From positions 1-64,000 of the forward strand of contig CAIPYE010000007.1 of assembly GCA_903869265.1 (NCBI GenBank): a stretch of 64,000 nucleotides of DNA. The letters are read 5' to 3'. Origin of the DNA: an uncultured delta proteobacterium. GTDB taxonomy: Bacteria > Desulfobacterota > Desulfobulbia > Desulfobulbales > Desulfurivibrionaceae. The notes beneath the pieces are model-generated. The model had not been told where the DNA came from, made no database searches, and saw only the letters and a program-made list of their open reading frames with translations. The position numbers and the translations under genes were made by a program. Position 1 is the first letter of the stretch, and every line of letters begins with the position of its first letter. Of the stretch, positions 28,978-38,285 are shown piece after piece.

Positions 28978-29400
28978 TAAAAACTTCACAAGCCTAAAGT
29001 AATGCACAATGCGATGGAGGTCAACTGAGCAAGTGTTTTTTCACCACAAATGAAAGCTGGCCGGGAAGTTCGCGGCAATTCGTGTGGAGGGGATAAATGC
29101 GCTTGAGTTTACCCGAGTGAACAGGGTACACTTTCAAGCAAGGCGAGAGGGGGGGCAGGAAATGATCTTGAGTGCCCGTTTTCTTCGTAACCCCAGTATT
29201 CTCGGTGAGTTACCGGAAAACCGGTTGACTTTTGCGGGGATGGCAATTAAAGATGGTCTCGCAAAAAAAAATAAAAAGACAGAGTTCGCTGGATTACAAG
29301 CCGGTTTTTTCTTTATAGAGACACGAACGCACAGCATGGATTTTTCCTCCGTCGCTTCTTTTTTTACAAGATTGAGAATTTGGGGTTATTGAAGACGATT
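28978..29400. other. Intergenic region upstream of purM
   Basis: About 420 bp that should hold the promoters of purM and the opposite zinc-ribbon gene. A frame of about 77 codons from 29162 to 29392 has GGCAGGAA before its ATG but low-complexity lysine and phenylalanine runs and no recognisable domain, so it is not called. No known riboswitch was recognised. Confidence 0.4.
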
Positions 29401-30459
29401 ATGGCCAAGAAAGAGATCTCTCGTTACGCGGAAGCAGGGGTTGATATTGATAAGGGCAATGCCTTTGTCAATGCCATCAAACCGATTGTCGCCTCTACCT
29501 TCCGACCCGGAGTGCTTACCGGCATTGGCGGGTTTGGCGGGTTGTTCGCCTTGGGTGGCGGCAAGTTTCAGGATCCGGTTTTGGTTTCGTCAACCGATGG
29601 GGTCGGCACCAAGTTGAAGATCGCTGACATGTGCAACAAGCATGATACCATTGGCATCGACCTAGTAGCCATGTGCGTGAACGATATCATCGTCTGCGGC
29701 GCACATCCTCTTTTCTTTCTGGATTATTTCGCCACCGGCGGACTTGATCTTGGGGTAGCCACCGACGTGGTCAAGGGTATTGCCAAGGGCTGCGAGATTT
29801 CCAAGTGCTCCCTGATCGGCGGGGAAACGGCGGAGATGCCCGGCTTGTATCAGGCCGGGGATTATGATATTGCCGGGTTCGTGGTCGGAATCTGTGAGCG
29901 CGAAAAGTTGATTGACGGCTCTGAGATCAGCGTTGGCGACAAATTGATCGGCCTTGCTTCAAGCGGCGTGCATAGCAACGGTTTTTCTCTGGTGCGCAAG
30001 GTCTGTTTTGAGGAGATGGGTCTCAGCGTCAACGATAAAATCGATGAGTTCGGCTGCACCCTCGGCGAGGAGTTGTTGCGCCCCACCAGGATATACAGCG
30101 AGACCCTGTTGAATCTGGTGAAAAACTTCAAGGTGAAAGGGTTGGTTCACATAACCGGCGGCGGCATTATCGATAATATCCCGCGGGTCCTGCCCAATGG
30201 CTGCAAGGCGGTGATCAACAAGAAGGGCTGGAAGGTTCTTCCTGTTTTTGATTTTCTGCAGAAAAACGGGAAGATCTCCGCTTATGAGATGTGCCGCACC
30301 TTCAACTGCGGCATCGGCATGGTTGTGGTTGTTGATGCCAAACAGGTCGATGACTGTATGCAGCAACTGGTAGCCCTGGGTGAGACCCCCTATTTGATCG
30401 GGGAGATTGACGCCATGACGAAAAAGGACACCATGGCCGTTGAGGTTGATTGCGGCTGA
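29401..30459 (+). CDS. purM: Phosphoribosylformylglycinamidine cyclo-ligase (AIR synthetase)
   Basis: A 352-residue ATP-dependent enzyme of the fifth step of purine synthesis, making aminoimidazole ribonucleotide. Motifs include VSSTDGVGTKLKIA, DLVAMCVNDIIVCGA, the ATP-binding SLIGGETAEMPG and HITGGGIIDNIPRVLP. The start ATG at 29401 is chosen because MAKKEISRYAEAGVDI is the natural N-terminus; an upstream TTG would add seven residues. It is followed by a clear terminator. Confidence 0.96.
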   Translation: MAKKEISRYAEAGVDIDKGNAFVNAIKPIVASTFRPGVLTGIGGFGGLFALGGGKFQDPVLVSSTDGVGTKLKIADMCNKHDTIGIDLVAMCVNDIIVCGAHPLFFLDYFATGGLDLGVATDVVKGIAKGCEISKCSLIGGETAEMPGLYQAGDYDIAGFVVGICEREKLIDGSEISVGDKLIGLASSGVHSNGFSLVRKVCFEEMGLSVNDKIDEFGCTLGEELLRPTRIYSETLLNLVKNFKVKGLVHITGGGIIDNIPRVLPNGCKAVINKKGWKVLPVFDFLQKNGKISAYEMCRTFNCGIGMVVVVDAKQVDDCMQQLVALGETPYLIGEIDAMTKKDTMAVEVDCG

Positions 30460-30484
30460 TTTAGTGTTTGTCCGGATTTTGTGC

Positions 30485-30516
30485 AAGGCCCACGGGTTTT
30501 CCGTGGGCCTTTTTTG
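30485..30516 (+). terminator. Rho-independent terminator after purM
   Basis: GGCCCACGG pairs with CCGTGGGCC, followed by TTTTTT. It lies between convergent purM and the Mog/MoaB gene. Confidence 0.9.
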
Positions 30517-30524
30517 TTGCGGAT

Positions 30525-31019
30525 TCAGCTCCCGCAGTCTTCGGTGCCGCCCTTGATCTTGTAGATGGCATGCTGTAAAGCGGCGAGCACGGCTTCCAGG
30601 TTTTCTTTGGCCGCTTTTTTGCTGCCCGGAAGGTTGATGATCAGGCTCTGCTTTCTGGTCCCTGCGATTCCCCGGGAGAGGATGGCATTGGGGGTTTTTT
30701 GCAGGCTGGCCTGCCGCATGGCCTCGCCGATGCCCGGGATCTCCCGGTCAAGAATCGTCCGGGTCGCTTCTGGGGTCTGGTCGCTGGGGGAAACGCCGGT
30801 GCCGCCGGTGCTCAGGATCAGGTCAATTTTTTTTTCATCCACCCAGGCCAGGAGAGTCTCCTGGATTATGGCGATCTCGTCCGGGACAATTGCGTAAGCC
30901 ACCACGGAAAACCCCTGTTCGCTGAGCATTGCTTGCAGTTGCGGGCCGCTGGTGTCTTCCCGCTCTCCGCGTGAGCCCTTGTCGCTGATGGTCAGTATGC
31001 CGCCGGTGTATGATGTCAT
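30525..31019 (-). CDS. Molybdopterin adenylyltransferase/MoaB-Mog family protein
   Basis: A 164-residue MoaB/Mog fold protein that activates molybdopterin by adenylation before molybdenum insertion. The signature LILSTGGTGVSPSDQTPEAT and the later LIINLPGSKKAAKENL are diagnostic. Whether it is Mog or MoaB cannot be told from sequence alone. AAGGAGA precedes the start. It fits the molybdenum theme of the nif, mod and ior genes in this window. Confidence 0.92.
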   Translation of the reverse strand: MTSYTGGILTISDKGSRGEREDTSGPQLQAMLSEQGFSVVAYAIVPDEIAIIQETLLAWVDEKKIDLILSTGGTGVSPSDQTPEATRTILDREIPGIGEAMRQASLQKTPNAILSRGIAGTRKQSLIINLPGSKKAAKENLEAVLAALQHAIYKIKGGTEDCGS

Positions 31020-31280
31020 GCGCTGTCTCCTTCAAGCAGGTGATGTCCGTCTGCATAGTAGTAGGAAAAATCCAATGAAGTCAAGCAGCTAATCGGAATG
31101 CCTGTTGTCTTCTTCCGGGCAACCTGCTATTTTGGGAACTGCCCCGCAGCACCACATCTGCTTTGTCATCGGCCTGCTCATGTGCACTAGCACACTTCGC
31201 AGGCCTCTTTCGCGCATCTGCGGTGCTGCTGAACAGTTACGGTTAGGACGATTCAGTCTGTTTTTTTTGGGTGATTTTTT

Positions 31281-32882
31281 ATGAAAAAACCTTCCCAGGA
31301 TACAGGGAAAATAGCCAAATCCGCCGGGACAGTCGGGGTGGCCGTGATGTGCAGCCGCATCCTGGGCTTGGTCCGGGAACAGGTTTTTGCCACGTTTTTT
31401 GGGGCGGGCTTTGCCTTCGACGCATTTGTGGTGGCCTTCCGTATCCCCAACCTGCTGCGCGATCTCTTTGCCGAAGGCGCCTTGAGCGCCGCTTTTGTCG
31501 CGGTTTTTTCCGACTATGAAGCCAACAAGGGAGAAAAGGCGACCTGGGCCCTGGCTGGCAATGTCCTGGTCTTTATCGCGATTCTGCTCAGTTGTCTTAC
31601 CCTGTTGGGGATGTTGTTTTCCGAACAGATCGTTGGTTTCATGGTCGAGGCCGGGTTTAAATCGATTCCCGGAAAATTTGCGCTTACCACGCTCCTTTCG
31701 ACGATTATGTTCCCCTTTCTTATCTTCATCTCCCTCTCCTCGGTGGTGATGGGGATTCTGAACACCAGGGGGCGGTTTTTCGTCCCGGCCCTGGCTGCTG
31801 GATTTTTTAATCTGGGTTCGATCGTCGGCGGCATCGGCTTTGCCCTGCTCATGCCGCGGTTTGGCCAACCTCCCATCGTGGGCATGGCCATCGGCACCCT
31901 GATCGGCGGTTTGTTGCAGCTTGTCTGTCAATTGCCCCTCTTGTTTAAGGCCGGATTTGTTTTTGTGCCGCAATTGGACCTCCGTCATCCCGGCCTGCGC
32001 CGGATCATGAAACTCATGGCCCCGGCGTTGATCGGCCTTGCGCCCTTGCAGGTCAACGTGCTGATCAATACCTACTTTGCCTCTTCCCTGGCCGAGGGAA
32101 GCCTTTCCTGGCTCAGTTACGCCTTTCGCCTGTTCTGGCTGCCGGTGGGTCTATTTGGGGTTGCTCTCTCCACCGCGACCCTGCCGGTGATTGCCAGGTA
32201 TGCCGCGCTCAGGGATATGGAGAAGCTGCGGGAAACCTATGCCTCCTCGCTTACCCTGGCCTTCTCTCTGACCATTCCCGCCTCGGTGGGGTTGATGCTG
32301 CTGGGTGAACCCATCACCAGAGTCATCTTCCAGCATGGCAATTTTGACAGCCTGGCCACCGCGAGAACCGCCGAGGCGCTGTCCTGTTACGCCGTGGGCC
32401 TTTTTGCCTATTCCTCGGTCAAGATCATGGTGCCGGTGTTTTACGCCCTGGATGAGACCCGGTATCCGGTGCTGGGCAGCTTTTTGACCATGGCGGCCAA
32501 CGTGCTCCTGGTCTGGCTTACCATTGGCTTTTTGCAGCACAGAGCCCTTGCCCTGTCCATCTCCTGCGCCATGATCCTCAATTTTCTTTTCCTGAGCACG
32601 GTGTTGTACAGAAAACTCGCCGGGTATTCCCTGCGCTATCTTTTTTCCGGGTTGGGCAGAGTTCTTTGCGCCTCGCTGGCCATGGCTCTTTGTTTGTTCG
32701 GGGTGCAATATCTGCTTGCCCCTCTTGCCCTGGCCGCCGGGTTTCTGGGAAGCGTTGCCGCGCTGGCCATGGCTATCGCGGCGGGGGGCACTGTCTATGG
32801 TGTGACGCTCTATGCCTTGGGGTTTAAGGAGTTGACCGTGTTGGTGGAACGGGTTCGCCAGCGTTTTGGCTGGGGAGGATGA
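31281..32882 (+). CDS. murJ: Lipid II flippase MurJ (MviN)
   Basis: A 533-residue membrane protein of the MOP exporter superfamily with about 14 helices. It starts SAGTVGVAVMCSRILGLVREQVFATFFG, the MurJ N-terminal signature, and has the conserved SFGAGFAFDAFVVAFRIPNLLRDLF-type loop early on. It flips lipid-linked peptidoglycan precursor to the periplasm. The gene stands alone, with rsmE convergent at its end. Confidence 0.95.
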   Translation: MKKPSQDTGKIAKSAGTVGVAVMCSRILGLVREQVFATFFGAGFAFDAFVVAFRIPNLLRDLFAEGALSAAFVAVFSDYEANKGEKATWALAGNVLVFIAILLSCLTLLGMLFSEQIVGFMVEAGFKSIPGKFALTTLLSTIMFPFLIFISLSSVVMGILNTRGRFFVPALAAGFFNLGSIVGGIGFALLMPRFGQPPIVGMAIGTLIGGLLQLVCQLPLLFKAGFVFVPQLDLRHPGLRRIMKLMAPALIGLAPLQVNVLINTYFASSLAEGSLSWLSYAFRLFWLPVGLFGVALSTATLPVIARYAALRDMEKLRETYASSLTLAFSLTIPASVGLMLLGEPITRVIFQHGNFDSLATARTAEALSCYAVGLFAYSSVKIMVPVFYALDETRYPVLGSFLTMAANVLLVWLTIGFLQHRALALSISCAMILNFLFLSTVLYRKLAGYSLRYLFSGLGRVLCASLAMALCLFGVQYLLAPLALAAGFLGSVAALAMAIAAGGTVYGVTLYALGFKELTVLVERVRQRFGWGG

Positions 32883-32894
32883 TAGCTCCGGTCT

Positions 32895-33632
32895 TTAGGC
32901 AAGCTGGCGCAGTAGGCTAAGCTGGGCCATCAGGGCAGGGACTGCGGTGTCGACCCGGAGGATGCGGGGGCCGAGGCTAAATGGCATAAAGCTTTGCGCC
33001 TTGAAGTGTTCTACTTCAAAATCAACCCAACCCCCTTCGGGGCCGATGGCCAGGACCGCTCGTTGGGCCAACAGGTCTCCGGCTGCTTGGGCAATGGTCC
33101 GGTCGCTTTCCGGGTGGGCGAGGAGCCGGATCGGGCAATCGCTGAGCAGTGCTGGCAGGGCGTCTTCCACGAATGGTCGAAAGCGGGGATGGACGGAGAT
33201 TTCAGGCAGCCTGGAGTCCATGGCCTGCTCAAGGCCAAGGCTCAGCGGTTCGGTAAAATTGTTGTTTTGGATCAAGGTGGAGCTGAAAAAACTTTTTTCC
33301 ACCCGGTTGGCGTTGATCAGGAATATCCGGGTCACCCCCATGGAAGCTGCTTGGGCCAAGACCCGTTTGAGCATGATCGGGCGGGGTACGGCCAGGATCA
33401 GGTCGGTGGGCGGGAAGGCTGGCGGTTCGGTGGTGAGATGCACCTGGAGCACAACGCGGTCGTTGTCCATTTCCTGGATACAGCCGGTGCCGAGCAGGCC
33501 GTCAAGCATGCCGACCCGGACGCTGTCTCCAATTGCGCAGCGAAGAATCTTGCGGATATGTTCGGCGCGGCGTCCGGTCAGGGTGACATGCTGATCGGTC
33601 AGTTCCTGCGGATGGAGTAGGATCAGGTTCAT
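32895..33632 (-). CDS. rsmE: 16S rRNA (uracil-1498-N3)-methyltransferase
   Basis: A 245-residue SPOUT methyltransferase. An N-terminal PUA-like domain (RRAEHIRKILRCAIGDSVRVG) is followed by the knot with LAIGPEGGWVDFEVE and SLGPRILRVDTAVPALMA, characteristic of RsmE. It methylates N3 of U1498 in 16S rRNA. The start codon is one base from the divergent waaA start, so its promoter must lie inside waaA. Confidence 0.94.
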   Translation of the reverse strand: MNLILLHPQELTDQHVTLTGRRAEHIRKILRCAIGDSVRVGMLDGLLGTGCIQEMDNDRVVLQVHLTTEPPAFPPTDLILAVPRPIMLKRVLAQAASMGVTRIFLINANRVEKSFFSSTLIQNNNFTEPLSLGLEQAMDSRLPEISVHPRFRPFVEDALPALLSDCPIRLLAHPESDRTIAQAAGDLLAQRAVLAIGPEGGWVDFEVEHFKAQSFMPFSLGPRILRVDTAVPALMAQLSLLRQLA

Positions 33633-33633
33633 A

Positions 33634-34941
33634 ATGGATATGGTATCGGCTTTTTTTTACAATCTGTTCTTGACGGTGGGGGTGATTGTATTCGCTCCGC
33701 TTCTTTTCGTCAAAGTTATACTGACGCCCAAGTACCGTCGCCGTTCTGTTAAGCGGCTCGGTTTTGCTCTGGGGGAAAGCCCCGGCGGTGCCGGTTTGGG
33801 CTTTCCCCGTATTTGGGTGCATGCCCTGTCCGTCGGCGAAGTGGCTTCCGCCCGGAATCTGGTGCAGGAACTGCGGCGAAGCTATCCCCAGGGGGTCATT
33901 ATTTTTTCCTCGGCCACCCGGACCGGGGAGTCTTTTGCCCGGAGCATCCTTGGGGAACATGTCGATTGCTTTGTTCCCTTTCCTTTTGATCTGCTTGTAA
34001 GCGTAAAACGTCTGGTTTCCTGGGTAAGGCCTGATCTTTTTGTTCTGGTGGAGACCGACTTCTGGCCGAATTTTCTGGCGGTATTGAATCGGCGGGATAT
34101 CCCCTGTCTCCTGGTCAATGGCCGGGCCTCGGATAGCTCATTTGCCAGATACCGCACTCTTCGCTGGCTTTTTAGGCCCCTTTTCAATTCTTTCCAGGTT
34201 CTTGCCATGCAGACCGAGCAGGACGCTATTGGCATGCGTCAGTTGGGCGTTGATCCTGCACGGTTGGTGGTTCTGGGCAACCTCAAATACGACGCCGCCC
34301 TATTGGGAAGCGCGGTGAAGGCAGGGTTCGACCGAGCCGTTTTGCATATCCCGGAACAGGCCCTGGTCTGGGTGGCGGGCAGCACCCACAGCGGCGAGGA
34401 AGAAATTATCTTCAATGCGTTTCAAAACCTTACCCAATCCTTTGCCAATCTTTTTTTGATTGTGGCGCCGCGAAATGTGGAGCGGGGCGCCGAGCTTGCG
34501 GCCATGGCGTCCCGGTGCGGTCTTTCGGCCTGCCTCCGTTCGCTCGATGGAGCAGGGGGGGGCTCGGTGTTGATCCTCGATACCCTGGGGGAATTGGCAT
34601 CGGTCTATGCCCTGTGCGATGTGTCCTTTATCGGAGGCAGTCTGGTGCCTCAGCGGGGCCATAATCCGCTGGAGCCTGCGGTGCATGGCAAGCCGGTGTT
34701 GTTCGGGCCGTTCATGGAGGATTTTGCCGAAATCAGCCGCGATCTTCTGGCTGTGGGCGGGGCCGTGCAGGTTCATGATGAAGAGGAGCTTAGCGCTGCG
34801 CTTTCCCTTCTGTTGGCTGATCCTGCCGAGCGGGAACGATCAGGGCGGCAGGCGCAGGAGCTGATTGGTTCCAGGCGCGGAGTCACCGAGGCGCATCTGG
34901 CCCTGATCCGCAATGTGCTGGCGCGGGAGAAGAAAGGATGA
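33634..34941 (+). CDS. waaA: Kdo transferase (3-deoxy-D-manno-octulosonic acid transferase)
   Basis: A 435-residue inner-membrane-anchored glycosyltransferase (GT30 family) adding Kdo to lipid IVA. The N-terminal hydrophobic anchor is residues 3-30. Family features are WVHALSVGEVASARNLVQEL, IFSSATRTGE, VETDFWPNFL, the GNLKYD block and the nucleotide-sugar loop FIGGSLVPQRGHNPLEPA. It overlaps lpxK by four bases, a lipid A operon. Confidence 0.95.
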   Translation: MDMVSAFFYNLFLTVGVIVFAPLLFVKVILTPKYRRRSVKRLGFALGESPGGAGLGFPRIWVHALSVGEVASARNLVQELRRSYPQGVIIFSSATRTGESFARSILGEHVDCFVPFPFDLLVSVKRLVSWVRPDLFVLVETDFWPNFLAVLNRRDIPCLLVNGRASDSSFARYRTLRWLFRPLFNSFQVLAMQTEQDAIGMRQLGVDPARLVVLGNLKYDAALLGSAVKAGFDRAVLHIPEQALVWVAGSTHSGEEEIIFNAFQNLTQSFANLFLIVAPRNVERGAELAAMASRCGLSACLRSLDGAGGGSVLILDTLGELASVYALCDVSFIGGSLVPQRGHNPLEPAVHGKPVLFGPFMEDFAEISRDLLAVGGAVQVHDEEELSAALSLLLADPAERERSGRQAQELIGSRRGVTEAHLALIRNVLAREKKG

Positions 34942-36002
34942 AAAAACAGTTGCTTGCCCTCTTGTTTCTGGTCGGGCGTCTTTTTTCGCCGGCGTATAGT
35001 CTGGTCATGGTGCTGCGCGCCTTTTTGTATCGGAAAAACATTTTTTTAAAATCCCAGCGTTTGTCGGTGCCGGTCATCAGCATCGGCAATCTCACTCTGG
35101 GGGGCACAGGGAAAACGCCCATGGTGCGCTATGTGATCCGCTTGCTCTTGGACAGGGGTCTGCGGCCAGCCATTGTCAGCCGCGGTTATGGCGGAAAGGC
35201 TGCCGATGCGGTGAATATCGTCTCCGATGGCACACGGATGCTGCTTTTGCCGGATATGGCCGGGGATGAGCCTTTCATGCTGGCCGAGGCGTTGCCTGGG
35301 GTTCCGGTCCTGACCGGCCCTGAAAGAGCGCGGGTTGCCAGGCATGCCATACACGAGTTTGGGGTGGACCACATCGTGCTGGATGATGGCTTTCAGCATC
35401 TTGCCGTATGCCGTGATCTTGATCTGGTCCTGTTCAGCGCCAGGACCCTTCTTGGAAATGGCCGAGTTTTTCCGGGAGGTCCATTGCGGGAGCCGGTCTC
35501 CGCCCTTGGGCGGGCGCATGGCTTTGTCATCACCGGGGTTGACAGCGGCAATCGTGCCAAGGTGGAGGATTTTCAACGGTGGCTCCAGGGAGCCTGTCCG
35601 GGAAAGCCTGTGTTTGCAGGGGAGTATCTGCCTGCCGGGATTTGGCACAGCAGGCAGGACAAGGTGTGCACCTTTGCCGAGGCTCGGAAAATGTCGGTGT
35701 TCGCCTTTGCCGGGATTGCCAACCCGGATTCTTTCCGCCAGACCTTGCGGCAGGACGGATTCTCGTTGGTCGGGTTCAAGGAATTCAAGGACCATCATGC
35801 CTATGTGGCCCAAGACGTTGCGGCCCTTGTCGCAACGGCTCAAGCATGCGGCGCCCAAGCGTTGATCACCACTGAAAAGGATTTTGTCAAACTCCGGCCT
35901 TTCTTTGGGGAGTTTCCCATCCTGGCCTTGACCATCGAACTCCGGATGGATAAGGGTTTTGATTGGTTTATGGCTGAGCGACTCGGCGAGCAGCCTCTGT
36001 AG
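34938..36002 (+). CDS. lpxK: Tetraacyldisaccharide 4'-kinase
   Basis: A 354-residue membrane-associated kinase that phosphorylates the lipid A disaccharide to lipid IVA, the substrate for WaaA. The Walker A-like motif is GNLTLGGTGKTPMV, and VLDDGFQHLAVCRDLDLVLF is diagnostic. The overlap with waaA suggests coupled translation. Confidence 0.95.
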   Translation: MKKQLLALLFLVGRLFSPAYSLVMVLRAFLYRKNIFLKSQRLSVPVISIGNLTLGGTGKTPMVRYVIRLLLDRGLRPAIVSRGYGGKAADAVNIVSDGTRMLLLPDMAGDEPFMLAEALPGVPVLTGPERARVARHAIHEFGVDHIVLDDGFQHLAVCRDLDLVLFSARTLLGNGRVFPGGPLREPVSALGRAHGFVITGVDSGNRAKVEDFQRWLQGACPGKPVFAGEYLPAGIWHSRQDKVCTFAEARKMSVFAFAGIANPDSFRQTLRQDGFSLVGFKEFKDHHAYVAQDVAALVATAQACGAQALITTEKDFVKLRPFFGEFPILALTIELRMDKGFDWFMAERLGEQPL

Positions 36003-36248
36003 CAACGTTTTTTAATACACGACTCCGGGGGAAGGATGGCATTCTTCGGGTGTGGTTTTTTTGCAACAGTCTGGCTGTCTCCCTGCATTCCACTGTTTGT
36101 TCTAACCATATCTAACATCCCGAAAATACATTATTTTATTATTTTTTTCCCCCGACATGAATGCGGTGGTCTGTTTTTTGCATTTGACACATATGGGTTT
36201 TGTTATCGTTGTAAAATACACACAGATCAGAAAAAGGGTGTTCATCAT

Positions 36249-37232
36249 ATGGATTCATTACAGCACACCATCAAAAGGCCGGTAAGCTTCGCGGGTATTG
36301 GTCTCCATTCCGGCAAGGTTGCCACCCTTTCCATTTTGCCCGGCGAGGAGAACAGCGGGATTCGCTTTGTCCGCAGCGATCTGCCGCAGGCCCAGCCAAC
36401 CCCGGCCTTTATGGACCGGATCGTCGACACCCGGCTTGCTACCACCATCGCCACCGAGGATGAGGCAATGATCTCCACCACGGAACATCTGCTGGCAGCG
36501 CTTTTCGGTATGGGCATCGACAATGCAGTAATCGAGTTGGACGGCCCCGAAGTGCCCATCATGGATGGCAGCGCCGGACCTTTTGTCCATGTGCTGAAAC
36601 GGGTGGGCCGCCGTCAGCAGAACGCCTGCAAGTGGATGCTCAAGGTGAACAAGGAAATCTCCTATAAAGAGGGCGATTCATTTGTAAAAATCCTGCCCTA
36701 TAATGGGTTTAAGGTCACCTGCGAGATAGAGTTCAACCACCATCTGATCAGGAAGCAGACCTTTTCCAGTGAGCTGACTCCCCAGAAATTCGCCAAGGAG
36801 ATTGCCGCAGCCAGAACCTTCGGTTTCCTGGATCAGGTCGAAAAGCTCCGGCAGAGCGGGCTTGCCCTGGGTGGCTCCCTGGAAAACGCCGTGGTTATCG
36901 ACGATGACGGCATAGTCAATGCCGAGGGGTTGCGTTTTGCCAATGAGTTCGCCAGACACAAGACCCTTGACGTGATCGGCGATCTGGCCCTGCTGGGCTT
37001 TCCCCTGCTTGGTCATGTCGTGACCAGGAAATCCGGGCATGGCCACCATTTTTCTTTGATGAAGCAGCTTGCAGCCCAGCCTGAGCGGTGGGATCTGATT
37101 GCGTATGGGGAAGAAGGGGGCAACCGGGTGCTGGAAAAGGTAGTTCTGGGTACCAAGGAGGCTGGCGACAAACTGCTCTCCTATCTGTTGCCGCCCAGTA
37201 TCGCTCTTGCCGGGCAACCCTGCTTTGCCTAG
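36249..37232 (+). CDS. lpxC: UDP-3-O-acyl-N-acetylglucosamine deacetylase
   Basis: A 327-residue zinc amidase, the committed step of lipid A synthesis. Zinc ligands are in STTEHLLAA and FARHKTLDVIGDLALLG; it starts QHTIKRPVSFAGIGLHSG. The ATG at 36249 has AAGGGTG upstream. An upstream extension of the frame has no family match and is not used. The stand-alone gene ends in a terminator. Confidence 0.96.
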   Translation: MDSLQHTIKRPVSFAGIGLHSGKVATLSILPGEENSGIRFVRSDLPQAQPTPAFMDRIVDTRLATTIATEDEAMISTTEHLLAALFGMGIDNAVIELDGPEVPIMDGSAGPFVHVLKRVGRRQQNACKWMLKVNKEISYKEGDSFVKILPYNGFKVTCEIEFNHHLIRKQTFSSELTPQKFAKEIAAARTFGFLDQVEKLRQSGLALGGSLENAVVIDDDGIVNAEGLRFANEFARHKTLDVIGDLALLGFPLLGHVVTRKSGHGHHFSLMKQLAAQPERWDLIAYGEEGGNRVLEKVVLGTKEAGDKLLSYLLPPSIALAGQPCFA

Positions 37233-37260
37233 ACGACTTCTCCTCTCTTGAGAGAAACGG

Positions 37261-37293
37261 CCCGCGGATGTTGCAAAACTCCGCGGGTTTTTT
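37261..37293 (+). terminator. Rho-independent terminator after lpxC
   Basis: CCCGCGGA pairs with TCCGCGGG and is followed by TTTTTT. Confidence 0.9.
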
Positions 37294-37433
37294 ACGCCCG
37301 GCGCATGCTGGTGCCTAGGTGAATCCTGCTTGCAATGGCGGGGGAAATTGGTACGATGTTTCATTATCATTATTGTTGATCCAAGATGGCCGGGTTTTTC
37401 AAGTCCGGCTTGGCTAATCATGAGGAGCAGAAT

Positions 37434-38273
37434 ATGGGTTTTTCAGGAAAACTTGGCTTTGTCGGCGGGGGTCTGATGGCCGAAGCCCTGATCAAGGGCA
37501 TCACAGGGGCCGGGCTTGTGGAGGCCGGGCAGATTCTGGTTGCCGATCCCAGCAGCGACCGGCAGGCTTTGCTGCAAAAGGAGTACAAGGTCGCAACGGT
37601 TTCCGAGGCCACAGCTGTTTGGGCTGAGTGCAAGGTTGTTATTCTCGCTGTAAAACCGCAGGTGATCGGCGCGGTCCTTGGCGATTCCCGCGAGAAAATC
37701 CAGGCCCATCACCTGATTATCTCCATTGCCGCAGGCATCCCGCTGGCCGTTCTGGAAGGCACGGTTTCCGGGCGTGGCTGCCGGGTTATCCGGGTGATGC
37801 CCAACACCCCGGCCATCGTGCTCAAGGGCGCCTCTGCCTTGAGTCCTGGCAAGGGCGTGAGTCCTGAGGATATGGCCGTTGCCACCAGCATCTTCAATGC
37901 GGTCGGCGTCAGCTTCGTGTTGAATGAGTCCTACCTTGATGCGGTCACCGGCTTGAGCGGCAGCGGTCCGGCCTATGTGTTTACTTTTATCGAAGCCCTG
38001 ATCGACGCCGGGGTCAAGGTGGGGTTGGCCCGGCCCGTGGCCCAGAGCCTTGCTCTGCAAACCGTGCTTGGCTCCGTGCTGTTGGCGCTGGACGGGAACA
38101 AGCATCCCGCCGAATTGCGGGCCATGGTGACTTCGCCCGGCGGCACCACCATTGCCGGTCTGCATGAGCTTGAAAAGGGAGCCTTCCGGGCTCTGGTCAC
38201 CAACGCGGTGGAGGCCGCCACCAATCGCTCCTGCGAACTTGGTCGACTCGTGGTCTCCGGTACTGGCAAATAG
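37434..38273 (+). CDS. proC: Pyrroline-5-carboxylate reductase
   Basis: A 279-residue NAD(P)H enzyme making proline. The Rossmann motif GFVGGGLMAEALIKG is at the N-terminus, with RVMPNTPAIV mid-protein and the ProC signature ALDGNKHPAELRAMVTSPGGTTIAGL near the end. GAGGAG precedes the start. nadK follows after 12 bases. Confidence 0.96.
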   Translation: MGFSGKLGFVGGGLMAEALIKGITGAGLVEAGQILVADPSSDRQALLQKEYKVATVSEATAVWAECKVVILAVKPQVIGAVLGDSREKIQAHHLIISIAAGIPLAVLEGTVSGRGCRVIRVMPNTPAIVLKGASALSPGKGVSPEDMAVATSIFNAVGVSFVLNESYLDAVTGLSGSGPAYVFTFIEALIDAGVKVGLARPVAQSLALQTVLGSVLLALDGNKHPAELRAMVTSPGGTTIAGLHELEKGAFRALVTNAVEAATNRSCELGRLVVSGTGK

Positions 38274-38285
38274 GTTGGGATTGTG

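Noticed and set aside
29162-29392. A 77-codon frame before purM
   Set aside because: Weak start signal, low-complexity Lys and Phe runs, and no family resemblance; left as part of the intergenic note.
31130-31250. Inverted GCAGCACC/GGTGCTGC ends around a 70-base spacer upstream of murJ
   Set aside because: Arms are only eight bases with mismatches beyond, so chance or a weak repeat is likely.
36175-36225. TTGACA-like element before lpxC as a promoter
   Set aside because: No acceptable -10 box at 16-19 bases, so not reported as a site.
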